Of a stretch of 64,000 nt of DNA, positions 41,462 through 50,373 are shown piece by piece. Source of the stretch: CBDDEH01 sp965226865 (lineage in GTDB: Bacteria > Chloroflexota > Dehalococcoidia > Lucifugimonadales > JAGWBF01); NCBI GenBank assembly GCA_965226865.1, contig CBDDEH010000003.1:62001-126000 (forward strand), in the 5' to 3' direction. A model generated the notes under the pieces. The model searched no databases. It saw nothing but the letters and a program-made list of their open reading frames with translations, and was not told the DNA's origin. A program made the translations under genes and the position numbers. Each line of letters opens with the position of its first letter. Position 1 is the stretch's first letter.

Positions 41462-41530
41462 GTGGAGATCAAGTTCGCGCATATTGCCACCGCCCCGGTG
41501 GCACATGTTCAAGGAGGTGACGCAAGCTAA
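41462..41530 (+). CDS. Candidate 22-codon leader peptide, coupled to the next gene
   Basis: GTG 41462 follows AAAGGAGGT (41442-41450) at about 11 bases and opens 22 codons reading VEIKFAHIATAPVAHVQGGD-A-S. The TAA stop (41528-41530) shares its A with the ATG of the MBL gene (TAATG). Within it the arms TGCCACC and GGTGGCA form a 7-bp hairpin just before a second AAGGAGGTGA. This could be a translational coupling or attenuation device, or chance. The wide first spacing keeps confidence low. Confidence 0.35.
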   Translation: MEIKFAHIATAPVAHVQGGDAS

Positions 41531-42360
41531 TGATGACTACATCTGTAAAGATATTAAGCGACGGAATTATCAAATACGACGGTGGAGCAATGTTTGGGCA
41601 GGTGCCCAAGATGTCCTGGGAGAACAGTGTAAACACAGACAGGAAAAACCGAATCACTCTAGGACTTAATTGTCTTCTCATTCAAATAGGTTCAAAGAAC
41701 GTCCTTATCGATGCCGGGGTTGGCTCGAAAGAGCTCAACGGCGAGAAAGAGACGTACGGACTGGTGCCCAGCAGGTTAACGAAGGGCCTTAAGAATTTAG
41801 GCCTCAGTCCCAAGGACATAGACTTTGTAATACTTACTCATCTTCATTTTGACCACTCCGGAGGATGCACCAGGTTGGACCGTGGTGGAGACTTGGTGCC
41901 GACTTTTCCCAAGGCTAAGTATATGGTGCAGAATGAATGTTGGTTCGACGCATGCAGTCCAAACGAGCGTTGCCAGCACCAGCATCGCCAGGAGGACTTC
42001 AAACCGATAGAAGAGAACGGCCAACTCGAGCTTCTGGACGGAGATGGCGAGATTCTTCCTGGGCTCTCGGTAAAGGTAACCGATGGCCACGCCAAGGGTC
42101 ACCAGGTGGTGATGATGAACCACGGAGGTGAGAGGATAGCCTTCCTTGGGGACCTTGTCCCCACCCCTCACCATTTGAACCTGGCCTATATCTCAGCCAT
42201 GGACCAATACCCCGAGGATACTCTGGAAAAGAAACGTGAGTTCTTGGGCCGGGCGGAGAGAGAGGGGTGGTTGCTCATCTTTTCTCATGGCACCGAGTAT
42301 ACCTCCGGTTACCTTGAGCGCAGAAACGGCGGCTCATATCTGAGGCCAGTAGCGATATAA
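41530..42360 (+). CDS. MBL-fold hydrolase (AHL-lactonase-like)
   Basis: 276 residues. THLHFDHSGG gives His104, His106, Asp108 and His109; DGHAKGHQVV and FLGDLVPTPHHLNLAY supply further ligands, and SHGTEY the last His. The overall layout is that of AiiA-type N-acyl homoserine lactonases and related lactonases, with the substrate lid KSxxELNGEKETYGLVPSRLTKGL. Quorum quenching cannot be concluded, because many relatives act on other lactones or esters. ATG 41530 overlaps the stop of a possible leader peptide. A hairpin terminator follows. Confidence 0.82.
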   Translation: MMTTSVKILSDGIIKYDGGAMFGQVPKMSWENSVNTDRKNRITLGLNCLLIQIGSKNVLIDAGVGSKELNGEKETYGLVPSRLTKGLKNLGLSPKDIDFVILTHLHFDHSGGCTRLDRGGDLVPTFPKAKYMVQNECWFDACSPNERCQHQHRQEDFKPIEENGQLELLDGDGEILPGLSVKVTDGHAKGHQVVMMNHGGERIAFLGDLVPTPHHLNLAYISAMDQYPEDTLEKKREFLGRAEREGWLLIFSHGTEYTSGYLERRNGGSYLRPVAI

Positions 42361-42383
42361 TCTCTTCTTTTGTGAAAAGATAG

Positions 42384-42441
42384 CCGCGGGTCCCACGGGG
42401 CGCCAAGCTAGTTCGGCGCGGTTGGCTCGTGGGACCTGCGG
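42384..42441. terminator. Large hairpin between convergent genes, likely terminator
   Basis: CCGCGGGTCCCACG (42384-42397) pairs with CGTGGGACCTGCGG (42428-42441), 14 bp with one mismatch, around a 30-base loop that can fold further (GCGCC/GGCGC). It lies 24 bases after the MBL stop and 25 bases before the mtaB stop, so it can serve both strands. T-tracts are interrupted. Confidence 0.6.
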
Positions 42442-42465
42442 GTTGCTTTAAGCTTGTATTTTTGG

Positions 42466-43842
42466 CTAGGAAACTGTGGCCAGTAGACCCTCTTCCGTGT
42501 TCGCCACGATCATGGCGTCGGTTATGAGGTTGTCCAGTTCAGTTTCCCCTGCAGTGTATACTTTCAGGTAGTTGTCGGTCATCCCAGAGCAGACCCGCCG
42601 GCCGTTTCTGACCTCTGACCGTTCCCACAGCACTTTTCGGACCCTTCCAACATATTGACTTCGGTGGGCCGAGGCTTGCTCACGAGCCAGAGAAAGCATT
42701 TCGTGAACTCGGCTTCTTTTTGTAGTTTCCGAAACCATTGGGCCCATATAGGCCGCGCTGGTTCCCGGCCTCGAAGAGTACGGAAACACATGCATGGAAG
42801 CGAATTTCATGGTCTCAGCGAAGGATCTAGTCTCCAAGAACTGGTCCTCATTTTCGCCTGGGAAGCCAACGATAACGTCGGCCGTGATAGCCACGTCAGG
42901 GACTTCACGGATACTGCTCACAGCGTCTGCATACTGGGCTGACGTGTAGCGTCGACGCATCTTCGTAAGTATCGGGTCACTGCCGCTCTGTAACGGCAGG
43001 TGAAAGTGGGGGCACAGTCGGCTATCTTCCCAAAGCCTCAGGAGGTCAGGCGTTATCTCCTGAGGCTGAAGGGATGAGACTCGGAGCCTTTGTATATGGG
43101 TATGGTCTAGGATCAGTTTCACAAGTTTTCTTAAGCTTGTGCCAGGTAGATCGAAGCCGTAAGAACCTAGCTGTGTGCCGGTGAGGACTACCTCTTTGAA
43201 TCCCTCAGAAATCCGCTGCCTAACCTGGCTCAGGATCAGCTCTGGGGGAATGCTGCGTTCACGGCCACGCACCTTGGGGACGATACAATACGCGCAGACT
43301 TGGTTGCAGCCCTCTTGTATCTTGATCATGGCCCTGGTCCTGCCGGTCGCTTGGGGGATTGGGAGGGATGGGAGGTCGCTACTTGTGGCATGTGGTAAGG
43401 GTTCCTCTCCCATAGCCTCTGACACGGACTCAACCAACCGGTCTTTGCCAATGTTGCCGATGACCATGTCCACTTCCGACAGCGTAGCCAGTTCCTGTGG
43501 GGTCCGTTGAGCATAGCAACCGGTGCCTACGACTAGGGCTGATGGGTTCTCACGCCGGGCGGATCGGAGAGCTTGTCTGGCTTTGCGGTCCGCCACATGG
43601 GTAACGGTACAAGTGTTGACTATGTAAACGTCCGGGCCATCCTTTGGGTCTACCGTCCTATAACCAGCTTCCAGGAAACGCTGTATCAGCTTTTCGGTGT
43701 CCGCCTGGTTTAGCTTACAGCCGTGGGTCTCTATAGCGACGGTTCTGTGTGGTGTTACGTTTTGATCTTCTTCCGACAAGTGGCCACTCGAACGACAACG
43801 ACGATTTGGGGAATCCACATCTGATAACAAGAACTGCTTCAT
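42466..43842 (-). CDS. mtaB: tRNA (N6-threonylcarbamoyladenosine(37)-C2) methylthiotransferase MtaB
   Basis: 458 residues from ATG 43842; the frame is open to 43923 and a start closer to TVAIETHGCKLNQ cannot be excluded. The UPF0004 domain begins VAIETHGCKLNQADTE with NTCTVT and GTGCYAQ (three Cys for one 4Fe-4S cluster). The radical SAM core has CNQVCAYC (CxxxCxxC), and the C-terminal TRAM region includes VRKVLWE. It converts t6A37 to ms2t6A37 in tRNAs reading ANN codons. NQAD rather than the MiaB-type pattern, and the CxxxCxxC context, support MtaB over MiaB and RimO. Confidence 0.9.
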   Translation of the reverse strand: MKQFLLSDVDSPNRRCRSSGHLSEEDQNVTPHRTVAIETHGCKLNQADTEKLIQRFLEAGYRTVDPKDGPDVYIVNTCTVTHVADRKARQALRSARRENPSALVVGTGCYAQRTPQELATLSEVDMVIGNIGKDRLVESVSEAMGEEPLPHATSSDLPSLPIPQATGRTRAMIKIQEGCNQVCAYCIVPKVRGRERSIPPELILSQVRQRISEGFKEVVLTGTQLGSYGFDLPGTSLRKLVKLILDHTHIQRLRVSSLQPQEITPDLLRLWEDSRLCPHFHLPLQSGSDPILTKMRRRYTSAQYADAVSSIREVPDVAITADVIVGFPGENEDQFLETRSFAETMKFASMHVFPYSSRPGTSAAYMGPMVSETTKRSRVHEMLSLAREQASAHRSQYVGRVRKVLWERSEVRNGRRVCSGMTDNYLKVYTAGETELDNLITDAMIVANTEEGLLATVS

Positions 43843-43965
43843 TCTAGCACAGGGGCTTACACAAACAACGACGCCCACGTTGAAATCATGGTTGGCCCTG
43901 TGAATGCCTCGAGTTGGAGGCAAGCTGGGATGAGGCCATTAAGCTAGTGTAGTTTTACTTTGCGG

Positions 43966-44856
43966 TTACCGGGTGTGAAGGGTCCGACGCTTGCCCTTGA
44001 AGACTCGGGATTGGGCTAGCTGAGTCTTAATCCGCTCCGGCAAAGACCTGACATTTACTCGCCTGCGGCGGTCGGCTACAGCGCGGCTCGCGGCCAATTT
44101 CCCCGCCGATACATAAGGTGCCACCAGGTGCCAAACCCTCACCAGTGATTCATAGGCCATGACTGAAATGACCGCAACGGCTAGCCCGCCTACGGCGTCC
44201 ATAATATAGTGGTTTCCCGTGATAGTGATTGCGAAGAAGGTCATCGTTGGATAAAGAATCCCCCAAACCTTCAGCCAGGCGATCTTCGATCGTAGGAAGT
44301 AGGTGCCGAGCAACAAGGTCCAGCTAAAATGGAGGCTGGGCATCGCCGCAAAGGCATTATAGAACGCCGAGAATTCACGGCTGGCGTATCCGGTTGGGCC
44401 GAAGTGCCTGATGGTATCTATGAAACCGTACTCAGGAAGAAATCTGGGGGGCGCCAGGGGAAACACCGCGAAAACCACTAGAGCAACCGCGAAGCTGAGC
44501 AGGATCACATTTCTATAGTAGTGGTATCTCACCCGGTCTACTGTATAGGCGAAGAAAGCTGTTGCTAGGATTATAGGTGCGAAGGTGAGTATATAGGCCC
44601 AGTTGAAGAAGACCACTATACCCTTCAGCGTGTCGATAGCCCACTGCTGCCAACCGGGTTCCCAGAAAAATCCTAGCTGTAGTTGAAAGGAAATGAGCTT
44701 GGTGGCGTTTTCGAAAGCAACGGTCTCTATATCGGCGATGAGGGCCTTCCGGACGAACATATAGATGAAGTAAGCGCCCAGAACGATCCCCGCCTCCCTC
44801 AGGTAGCCGAGGCCCCTCCATGCCAGTGTTCTCTTATTTAACGAAGCCAGTTTCAT
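43966..44856 (-). CDS. PAP2-superfamily membrane phosphatase/transferase (IPC-synthase/AUR1-like)
   Basis: About 296 residues from ATG 44856; the frame extends to TTG 44952. Six or so helices are seen, with the active-site sequences AAMPSLHFSW (His) and TGNHYIMDAVGG (His and Asp) of the PAP2_3/AUR1 type, which transfer or remove lipid head-group phosphates. The C-terminus is basic (RRRRVNVRSLPERIKTQLAQSR). It lies downstream of the MFS gene on the same strand, in a group of envelope genes, so a role in lipid head-group chemistry is plausible. Confidence 0.78.
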   Translation of the reverse strand: MKLASLNKRTLAWRGLGYLREAGIVLGAYFIYMFVRKALIADIETVAFENATKLISFQLQLGFFWEPGWQQWAIDTLKGIVVFFNWAYILTFAPIILATAFFAYTVDRVRYHYYRNVILLSFAVALVVFAVFPLAPPRFLPEYGFIDTIRHFGPTGYASREFSAFYNAFAAMPSLHFSWTLLLGTYFLRSKIAWLKVWGILYPTMTFFAITITGNHYIMDAVGGLAVAVISVMAYESLVRVWHLVAPYVSAGKLAASRAVADRRRRVNVRSLPERIKTQLAQSRVFKGKRRTLHTR

Positions 44857-44958
44857 AATAAGAACATTCGATGAAAGGTTAGCAAGAAACGATTCAACTT
44901 TAGTGTAATTCCGCCCTTTGCCCGTGTCAACTAAAGGGGGTAGTGTGTTCAAGCCAAT

Positions 44959-46440
44959 TCAGTGATTGTTCTCTGTCTCCGTTCGATCGGCCCTCATCGC
45001 AAGAGCGGACAAGATGGCAACAAGTGCCACGGCGGCGGCGATATGGAAAAAGTTGTGGAACAAAGACAACCCAGCATCCCTTATACCGATTGCCCAGACC
45101 TCCCTGCGGGCTTGAAGGGCCTCAGCCGTTTCCCCGGGTATTCCCAATGGAAAATCCAGGCCCACGGTCAGCGCTTGGAAGTGCTCAACGCCCCACGCAG
45201 ATAGGGCCGCCAGGCCTAGGGCCATCCCAATCATTCTGGAGACTGTCACTAACGAAGCCACAGCTCCCCTGTAATATTCTTTGACAGAGCTCAGTGCCCG
45301 GGTCATGATCGGGGCGTTATTCAGTCCGAACCCGAATCCCACCAGGGATAGATGCAAGCTCAGCCACGGCTCGGATATGTCCAACTCCCATGTGCCAATT
45401 AAGAAAAGCCCAACGGCGCTCAAGCCAAGGCCAACAACTGTCATAGGCCGGATGCCGGTCAATGGAAGGAAGTATCCGCCAACTATGGCCCCAACAGGGA
45501 TCGCTATCGTCATCCGCAGAAGCCACCAGGCGCCGGTTATTGGGTCTTTGCCCATCACCGTATTGGCCATCAGTGGGATCGTTACCAGGGCGATGATCAA
45601 TGCTACCCCTTCCAACATCTGAGTGAGATTTGCCATCACGAAGGCCCTCGAACGGAACAGGAATGGAGCCAGCAAGGGCTGCAAGATTCTCCTTTCGGTT
45701 ATAGCTAGGACGCCAACCAGCACGAGTCCAGGGGCTAAAATGATGAATGGGGTTGGCGAAGATAAGGTAAACAGTCCCTCCGTAGCCAACGCCAGAGACA
45801 GGGTTACCAGGGCGACCGTCAGCAGCATCCCGCCGAGGTAGTCGACTCGTATTCCCGCGTTACGTTTATTGGGTAGCCACGCCAGCGCGACGAATATAAT
45901 CGCGCTCTGAGGGATGTTAAGCCAAAATATCCAACGCCAGCTCAGCAACTCTATAATGGCTCCACCATAGGCAGGTCCAAGCATCGCCCCTGCTTCAGCG
46001 GCCGCGACGACAATGCCGATCGCCAGGCCCCGTCGGCGGGGCGGAAGCACCGTGCTGGCGATCGCTATCCCTATGGGTATCGTTGCCCCTCCTCCGATGG
46101 CCTGAACCACCCGGCCGCCTATGGCCCATTCCACGTTAGGAGCAAGCGCCACGATCGAAGTACCGATACTGAATATGACAAGCCCCAACTGGTATATACG
46201 TGCGAAGCCGTATATGTCCCCGATACGCCCCAGCAATGGCATCGCAGAGACGTAGCCCAGCAGGTAAGCCGTGATGATCCAGGAAGCCCTATCCAACCCA
46301 GCCGGGGTAGAGGGAATTTTAAGGTCCGGCATAATAGTGGGTAGGGCGGTTACAACCACCGTCTGGTCCAGGGCAGTGATCAAAGCACCCAGGCCGATTA
46401 CCGCCAGAATAAGAGGGGCCGACATCGTACGCGACATCAT
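44959..46440 (-). CDS. MFS transporter, DHA2/14-TM type (P55-like arrangement)
   Basis: 493 residues, about 14 hydrophobic helices. Motif D1 of the DHA2 family is present (LDQTVVVTALPTI), with GRIGDIYGFARIY in loop 2-3 and GxGxGPxxGG-like LGPAYGGAIIELLSWRWIFWLN in TM5. Members export drugs or lipids by proton antiport. The gene starts seven bases after the stop of an LppX/LprAFG-family lipoprotein gene, which is the arrangement of mycobacterial lprG and p55 (Rv1411c-Rv1410c), where the pair exports triacylglycerides. A similar role is an inference from that synteny. Confidence 0.88.
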   Translation of the reverse strand: MMSRTMSAPLILAVIGLGALITALDQTVVVTALPTIMPDLKIPSTPAGLDRASWIITAYLLGYVSAMPLLGRIGDIYGFARIYQLGLVIFSIGTSIVALAPNVEWAIGGRVVQAIGGGATIPIGIAIASTVLPPRRRGLAIGIVVAAAEAGAMLGPAYGGAIIELLSWRWIFWLNIPQSAIIFVALAWLPNKRNAGIRVDYLGGMLLTVALVTLSLALATEGLFTLSSPTPFIILAPGLVLVGVLAITERRILQPLLAPFLFRSRAFVMANLTQMLEGVALIIALVTIPLMANTVMGKDPITGAWWLLRMTIAIPVGAIVGGYFLPLTGIRPMTVVGLGLSAVGLFLIGTWELDISEPWLSLHLSLVGFGFGLNNAPIMTRALSSVKEYYRGAVASLVTVSRMIGMALGLAALSAWGVEHFQALTVGLDFPLGIPGETAEALQARREVWAIGIRDAGLSLFHNFFHIAAAVALVAILSALAMRADRTETENNH

Positions 46441-46447
46441 GTCCAGG

Positions 46448-47182
46448 CTACCGGATTTGGGGTAGCTTTATGTCCACGTCTCCATCGAAGTCATATATCG
46501 TAAGGACTCGTGTTATCTGGACCGGGTCTATATTGAACAAAGGCCCATCTATAGACGCTTTATGAAGTAACCCCTGAGGTTCGCCGATCCAGAGTTCAAT
46601 CCCAACTTCCAGTCCGGAGGACACCTTGGGAATAAGTGACTTCATAATCTCGGAAGGCACCGTCCCCTTCACGCGAATCGTAGGGACCCCGCCTATCTTC
46701 CCGGTCCCGTTCATATGGGGATTTTCCATGGCCAGGATTATTTCGCTCAGAGTTCTACCGAGGTCTGAGAAGTCGAAGGGTAGAGAATCGACGGTCACCT
46801 CATTCCATTTGCCGTCGATAAGAATATCAGTCATGTAGGCCCTTCCTTCTGCAGCGACGGCATCTATCTGGATAAAAGACCGGGGAAGGGGGAACGACGT
46901 CATTGTTTCGACTTGTATTTTAAAGCTGTCCGGCATGTTTACTTGTCCCTCGATGAGGTTCAGATCGACCCCCGGAAAAAGGTTGGTCGAGGCCTCGTCT
47001 TCATGGCTCAACGTAAAGCTTGCCGTGTCAAGGTCTAACATCCTGGCTGCAGATTTGCCGATCAATTGTTGAGGACCAGGCGTTGGAGTAGTTTGTGGGG
47101 TGCTGGTGGCTGAAGAGCTACACGCCAGAACGGTTAGCATCAGCAGGAGAAGCAACCCCAGCCAGGTCTTATCCTTCTCCAT
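46448..47182 (-). CDS. LppX/LprAFG-family lipoprotein
   Basis: 244 residues from ATG 47182; the frame extends upstream but the lipoprotein signal (LLLLLMLTVLAC, Cys21) fixes this start. A Ser/Thr/Pro linker follows, then the LprG-like half-barrel: LDTASFTLSHEDEAS, IEGQVNMPDSFKIQVE, EGRAYMTDILIDGKWNEV, and IELWIGEPQGLLHKASIDG. Proteins of this fold hold acyl lipids in a hydrophobic cavity and carry them across the periplasm or cell wall in mycobacteria. It sits 13 bases after a beta-propeller lipoprotein gene and seven bases before the MFS gene. Confidence 0.82.
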   Translation of the reverse strand: MEKDKTWLGLLLLLMLTVLACSSSATSTPQTTPTPGPQQLIGKSAARMLDLDTASFTLSHEDEASTNLFPGVDLNLIEGQVNMPDSFKIQVETMTSFPLPRSFIQIDAVAAEGRAYMTDILIDGKWNEVTVDSLPFDFSDLGRTLSEIILAMENPHMNGTGKIGGVPTIRVKGTVPSEIMKSLIPKVSSGLEVGIELWIGEPQGLLHKASIDGPLFNIDPVQITRVLTIYDFDGDVDIKLPQIR

Positions 47183-47195
47183 TGGACGCCTCGCT

Positions 47196-48581
47196 TTAGT
47201 TCCATGACCAGATGGCGAAGGTGCTGTCGGCGATTTCCCTCGGAGTGGAGCCTTCTCGAACTTCCAATACGTACGCCTTCGCAACGTCGGGCGAATCGCC
47301 GTTTCTGCTAATTCCCCCTTCGATTAGAACCCCTGCGAAAACGAACTGCGAGCTGTCTGGTGACCAGAGGGAATTTGAATAGCCGTATTGGTCGAAGAAA
47401 CTGATCAGAGTAAAAAATTCTCGGGACGGAACGAACGTTACGAGCTCCACCGGGTCTCCACCAGAACTCTGAACATATTTCCAGGTAAGCGACTGGTCTT
47501 GTTGGTCAAAGGCTGCATATAGGATTTTTTTGCCATTAGGGGACCAGAAAACTGCGAGGATGGGTTCATCTATCAGCGACCTAGAGACGCCGTCACTATC
47601 GACAACGACCACCCGATCAAAAGTTGAGGCTGTAGGGTCGGATCGATCTGTGACTGCCACCTCTTGTCCATTAGGCGACCATGTAATCGCAGCGGGAAAA
47701 CCAACATTTAGTACCGTTTTGTCCGGAACTCCAGCAGGTTCCAGTGTGGCTAGTTGAAGTGAGCCGCCGGTGACGAATGCAAATTGATCTCCATCCGGTG
47801 AGATCGCAGGCGCATTGAAACCCAACGCTGAGGGTGAGAGCAACTCGGGCCCACCAGGCGCGCCGGACAATGACGCCAGCAGAAGCTCACGACCTCGATG
47901 GATTAGCAACTGGTCGCTGTCGGTGAGCCAACTGAAGTACAGGGGTCCCCCACCTAATAGCGGGGATGGCGGTCCGAGGTCTCCTGGCTGCCTGATGAAT
48001 AGTGCCAGCTCAAGAGGCGTAGAGGCAATAAACGCCAGCCGGCTGCTGTCGGGTGACCAATACATGTAGTGGGGTGCTCCCCGGGCAATAAAATTTGTTT
48101 CAGGTTCGTTTTCATAAATCCTGGTGGTAAGTCCAGTGGCGGTATCGATCACTTCAAGAGCCAGTTGGATTGTGTTTCCAGCCACTGTGGCTCGCGACGC
48201 CGCTAGCTTCTCTCCGTCCGGCGCCCATGTCGGCCAGAAATACGAAGTCTCGAGTTCCTGCGCCAGTATTGGTCCTCTCGGACCGACTCTGAAATCGTTG
48301 GAAGTAAGTCTACGCCGGTCAGTTCCATCCGGTTTGATGGTAAAAATATTACCGTCGGAGCCAACGTACGCGATGCGGTTCACAGAGACACCGTCCTCCC
48401 GTGAAGGCTGCTCCTGGGTTTCATCGGCCTGCGGAGTGGCACCACCCTCAGTGTTTGCTGTATCGGTGGGCAAGTCAGGTTCAGAAGTGGCGCGGTTTCC
48501 CTGGCAAGCCCCCAACACCACCAATACCAGAAAAATTATCAGAAATGTGATCAGTGGCCGATAACGAAAGTTAAATCTCAT
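47196..48581 (-). CDS. TolB-like beta-propeller lipoprotein
   Basis: 461 residues. Signal peptide with lipobox LVVLGAC (Cys26), an acidic Thr/Glu-rich linker of about 45 residues, then WD40/PD40-type repeats: RIAYVGSDGNIFTIKPDGTDRRRLT, YFWPTWAPDGEKLA, MYWSPDSSRLAFIA, APAISPDGDQFAFV, ITWSPNGQEVAV, VFWSPNGKKILYAA and SLWSPDSSQFVFAG. It is a surface or periplasmic scaffold of unknown partner. It is the first gene of the unit with the LprG-like protein and the MFS transporter, so it may belong to the same export system. Confidence 0.82.
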   Translation of the reverse strand: MRFNFRYRPLITFLIIFLVLVVLGACQGNRATSEPDLPTDTANTEGGATPQADETQEQPSREDGVSVNRIAYVGSDGNIFTIKPDGTDRRRLTSNDFRVGPRGPILAQELETSYFWPTWAPDGEKLAASRATVAGNTIQLALEVIDTATGLTTRIYENEPETNFIARGAPHYMYWSPDSSRLAFIASTPLELALFIRQPGDLGPPSPLLGGGPLYFSWLTDSDQLLIHRGRELLLASLSGAPGGPELLSPSALGFNAPAISPDGDQFAFVTGGSLQLATLEPAGVPDKTVLNVGFPAAITWSPNGQEVAVTDRSDPTASTFDRVVVVDSDGVSRSLIDEPILAVFWSPNGKKILYAAFDQQDQSLTWKYVQSSGGDPVELVTFVPSREFFTLISFFDQYGYSNSLWSPDSSQFVFAGVLIEGGISRNGDSPDVAKAYVLEVREGSTPREIADSTFAIWSWN

Positions 48582-48603
48582 CGAGGAATATCCGCTAGTC
48601 TAT

Positions 48604-49644
48604 CTACAGAGGTAAAGATATGGCCTCACCCGTCTGGGCGCTTCTAGCAACCGCCTCAGTAAATTCCATGTATTGGACTCCTGTCTCGAAGCGAGTAAGG
48701 GTGACTTTCTCTTTGCCCCTGATGGCGTTGACAAACTCCTCCTCCACTCGCCACTTGCCTTGTTTGGCAGGCGGAATCGAGATTTCTTTGAGCTGGCTAT
48801 CGCCGCGGCGCCCACCGTAAAGTTTCGACGCCGGAGGGCCTTCCAAAAGTAGTGTGCCTTCGCTTCCGAAGAGCCATACCTCAGCACTTCTGGCAAGGCC
48901 GGTCACGGCGCTGAACCTCATGTTCGCCTGGGCTCCGCAAGCCATTTCGCACAACACGTCTACGTGATCGGGCACCGTTACGGTTTGCACAATGCCTGTT
49001 CCGTCCGGGCGCTTATTGACGGACACTTTTGATATGGCTGAGACTTTGGTTGCGGGCCCGATCCAACGTATCAACGACTCATACCATATGCCCAGGGTCA
49101 GAACGTTATAGCCGCTTAGCTCTCTGTCCTGGCGCCAGACGAGAGGGCTGCCGAAGTCTGGGAAGGCAGATTCGGTTGCTTGAACTTCTATTGCCAGAAT
49201 GTCTCCTAGATACCCACTTGAAATGTGATCTTGAATGGTGGCGTCCACCTTAAAGGTTAGTGGAGAAGGCACGATTTGAGCTACAAGGTGAGGGTCCAGA
49301 CGCGCCATTTCAAGCATGGCATGGGCCTCTTCAGCATTCATGGCCATGCGCGCTTCGCAAAGAACGTGCTTCCCATGCTCGAGAGCTGCAAGAGTAACCG
49401 GGCAATGCAGGTAAGGCCATGTACCGATACAAATGGCGTTTGTATCATCCGCAGCCACCAGGTCCAGCCAGTTGTCATAAACCTGTGGGATGCCGAACTC
49501 CTTTGCCACTCGTTGGCCGGACTCACGGCTACGGTTACAAACGCTGACGATCTCGACACCCATCGCTTTTAACCCGGGTATATGCATGAGCCGCGTGTTA
49601 GTGCCGCCGCCGACAACGCCCACTCGAATGGGATCTCCGGTCAT
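48604..49644 (-). CDS. Gfo/Idh/MocA-family oxidoreductase
   Basis: 346 residues from ATG 49644, with AGGAGA upstream. The Rossmann start is IRVGVVGGGTNTRLMHIPGL; the dinucleotide domain continues with VSVCNRS and AICIGTW. The usual EKP motif with catalytic Lys is replaced by CEARMAMN, so the Lys is not present there. The C-terminal domain is of normal length and ends LTRFETGVQYMEFTEAVARSAQTGEAISLPL. Typical members oxidise sugars or reduce biliverdin; the activity here is uncertain. It lies 22 bases upstream of the beta-propeller lipoprotein gene on the same strand. Confidence 0.85.
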   Translation of the reverse strand: MTGDPIRVGVVGGGTNTRLMHIPGLKAMGVEIVSVCNRSRESGQRVAKEFGIPQVYDNWLDLVAADDTNAICIGTWPYLHCPVTLAALEHGKHVLCEARMAMNAEEAHAMLEMARLDPHLVAQIVPSPLTFKVDATIQDHISSGYLGDILAIEVQATESAFPDFGSPLVWRQDRELSGYNVLTLGIWYESLIRWIGPATKVSAISKVSVNKRPDGTGIVQTVTVPDHVDVLCEMACGAQANMRFSAVTGLARSAEVWLFGSEGTLLLEGPPASKLYGGRRGDSQLKEISIPPAKQGKWRVEEEFVNAIRGKEKVTLTRFETGVQYMEFTEAVARSAQTGEAISLPL

Positions 49645-49784
49645 GTTTATTCTCCTAGCTGGGATCGTGGGTTCGATTATAGGCACAGGGTTCTTCAGAG
49701 TCTAGTTGACGAGAGATGTCTAACCTTTCGCTCGATCGACTCGCGACCGACAGAGGCCTTTAGCTGATCAGGGTTGGACGTTGC

Positions 49785-50291
49785 TTAATCCAGGCCCTCT
49801 TGTTTGTAAGCTTGGGCGTTGAGCAGATAGTTGATCGTGGGATTTTCCAGGCGCTTGAGATTCTCCGGGCTCATTGGCCTTACCTTGCCAGGAATCCCAA
49901 TGACCAGTGACTTGTCCGGTATCCTCTCTCCCTGTAAAACTAGGGCGCTCGCGCCGATAAGGCAGTAGTCGCCTATCTCAGCATCTTCCAGGATCACGGC
50001 GTTTATCCCCAATAAGACGTTGTTGCCTATCCGCCGGCCATGTATCACCGCGCCGTGGGTTACAAGGACATTGTCTCCGATGTCCAGATAATCATCGGTA
50101 TGCACTACGCAGTTGTCCTGGATCACCGAGTTTCTACCGATGGTTATCCTGCCGAAATCACCGCGAATGACAGCACCGGGCCATACGCTGGAGTTCTCTC
50201 CGATCACGACGCTCCCCACTATATATGCCGCCTCGCTGATGAAAGCTGAAGGATGTATTTGGGGTGTCGTGCCTTTAAAACTACGAATCAA
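49785..50291 (-). CDS. Gamma-carbonic-anhydrase-family hexapeptide-repeat protein
   Basis: 168 residues, left-handed beta-helix. The start is TTG 50291 with AGGAG seven bases upstream. Repeats run from IHPSAFISEAAYIVGSVVIGENSSVWPGAVIRGD through VIQDNCVVHTDD, VLVTHGAVIHG to IPGKVRP. The three zinc-binding His of the CamH/YrdA type are visible (VVHTD, VTHGAVIHG). Members may hydrate CO2 or act on acyl-CoA-like compounds; many are inactive in tests. Divergent from the YihY gene. Confidence 0.85.
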   Translation of the reverse strand: MIRSFKGTTPQIHPSAFISEAAYIVGSVVIGENSSVWPGAVIRGDFGRITIGRNSVIQDNCVVHTDDYLDIGDNVLVTHGAVIHGRRIGNNVLLGINAVILEDAEIGDYCLIGASALVLQGERIPDKSLVIGIPGKVRPMSPENLKRLENPTINYLLNAQAYKQEGLD

Positions 50292-50373
50292 CTAGATCTC
50301 CTGTTGACACCATCTGGCCAATGGTGGACTATGGGGAACATTCTAACACCTGCCCGCACTGAGGATTTCGGAT

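Noticed and set aside
42384..42450. GTGGGACC...GCGG resembling a T-box core
   Set aside because: It lies downstream of two convergent genes, has no specifier or stem I structure and no gene to control; a terminator explains it better.
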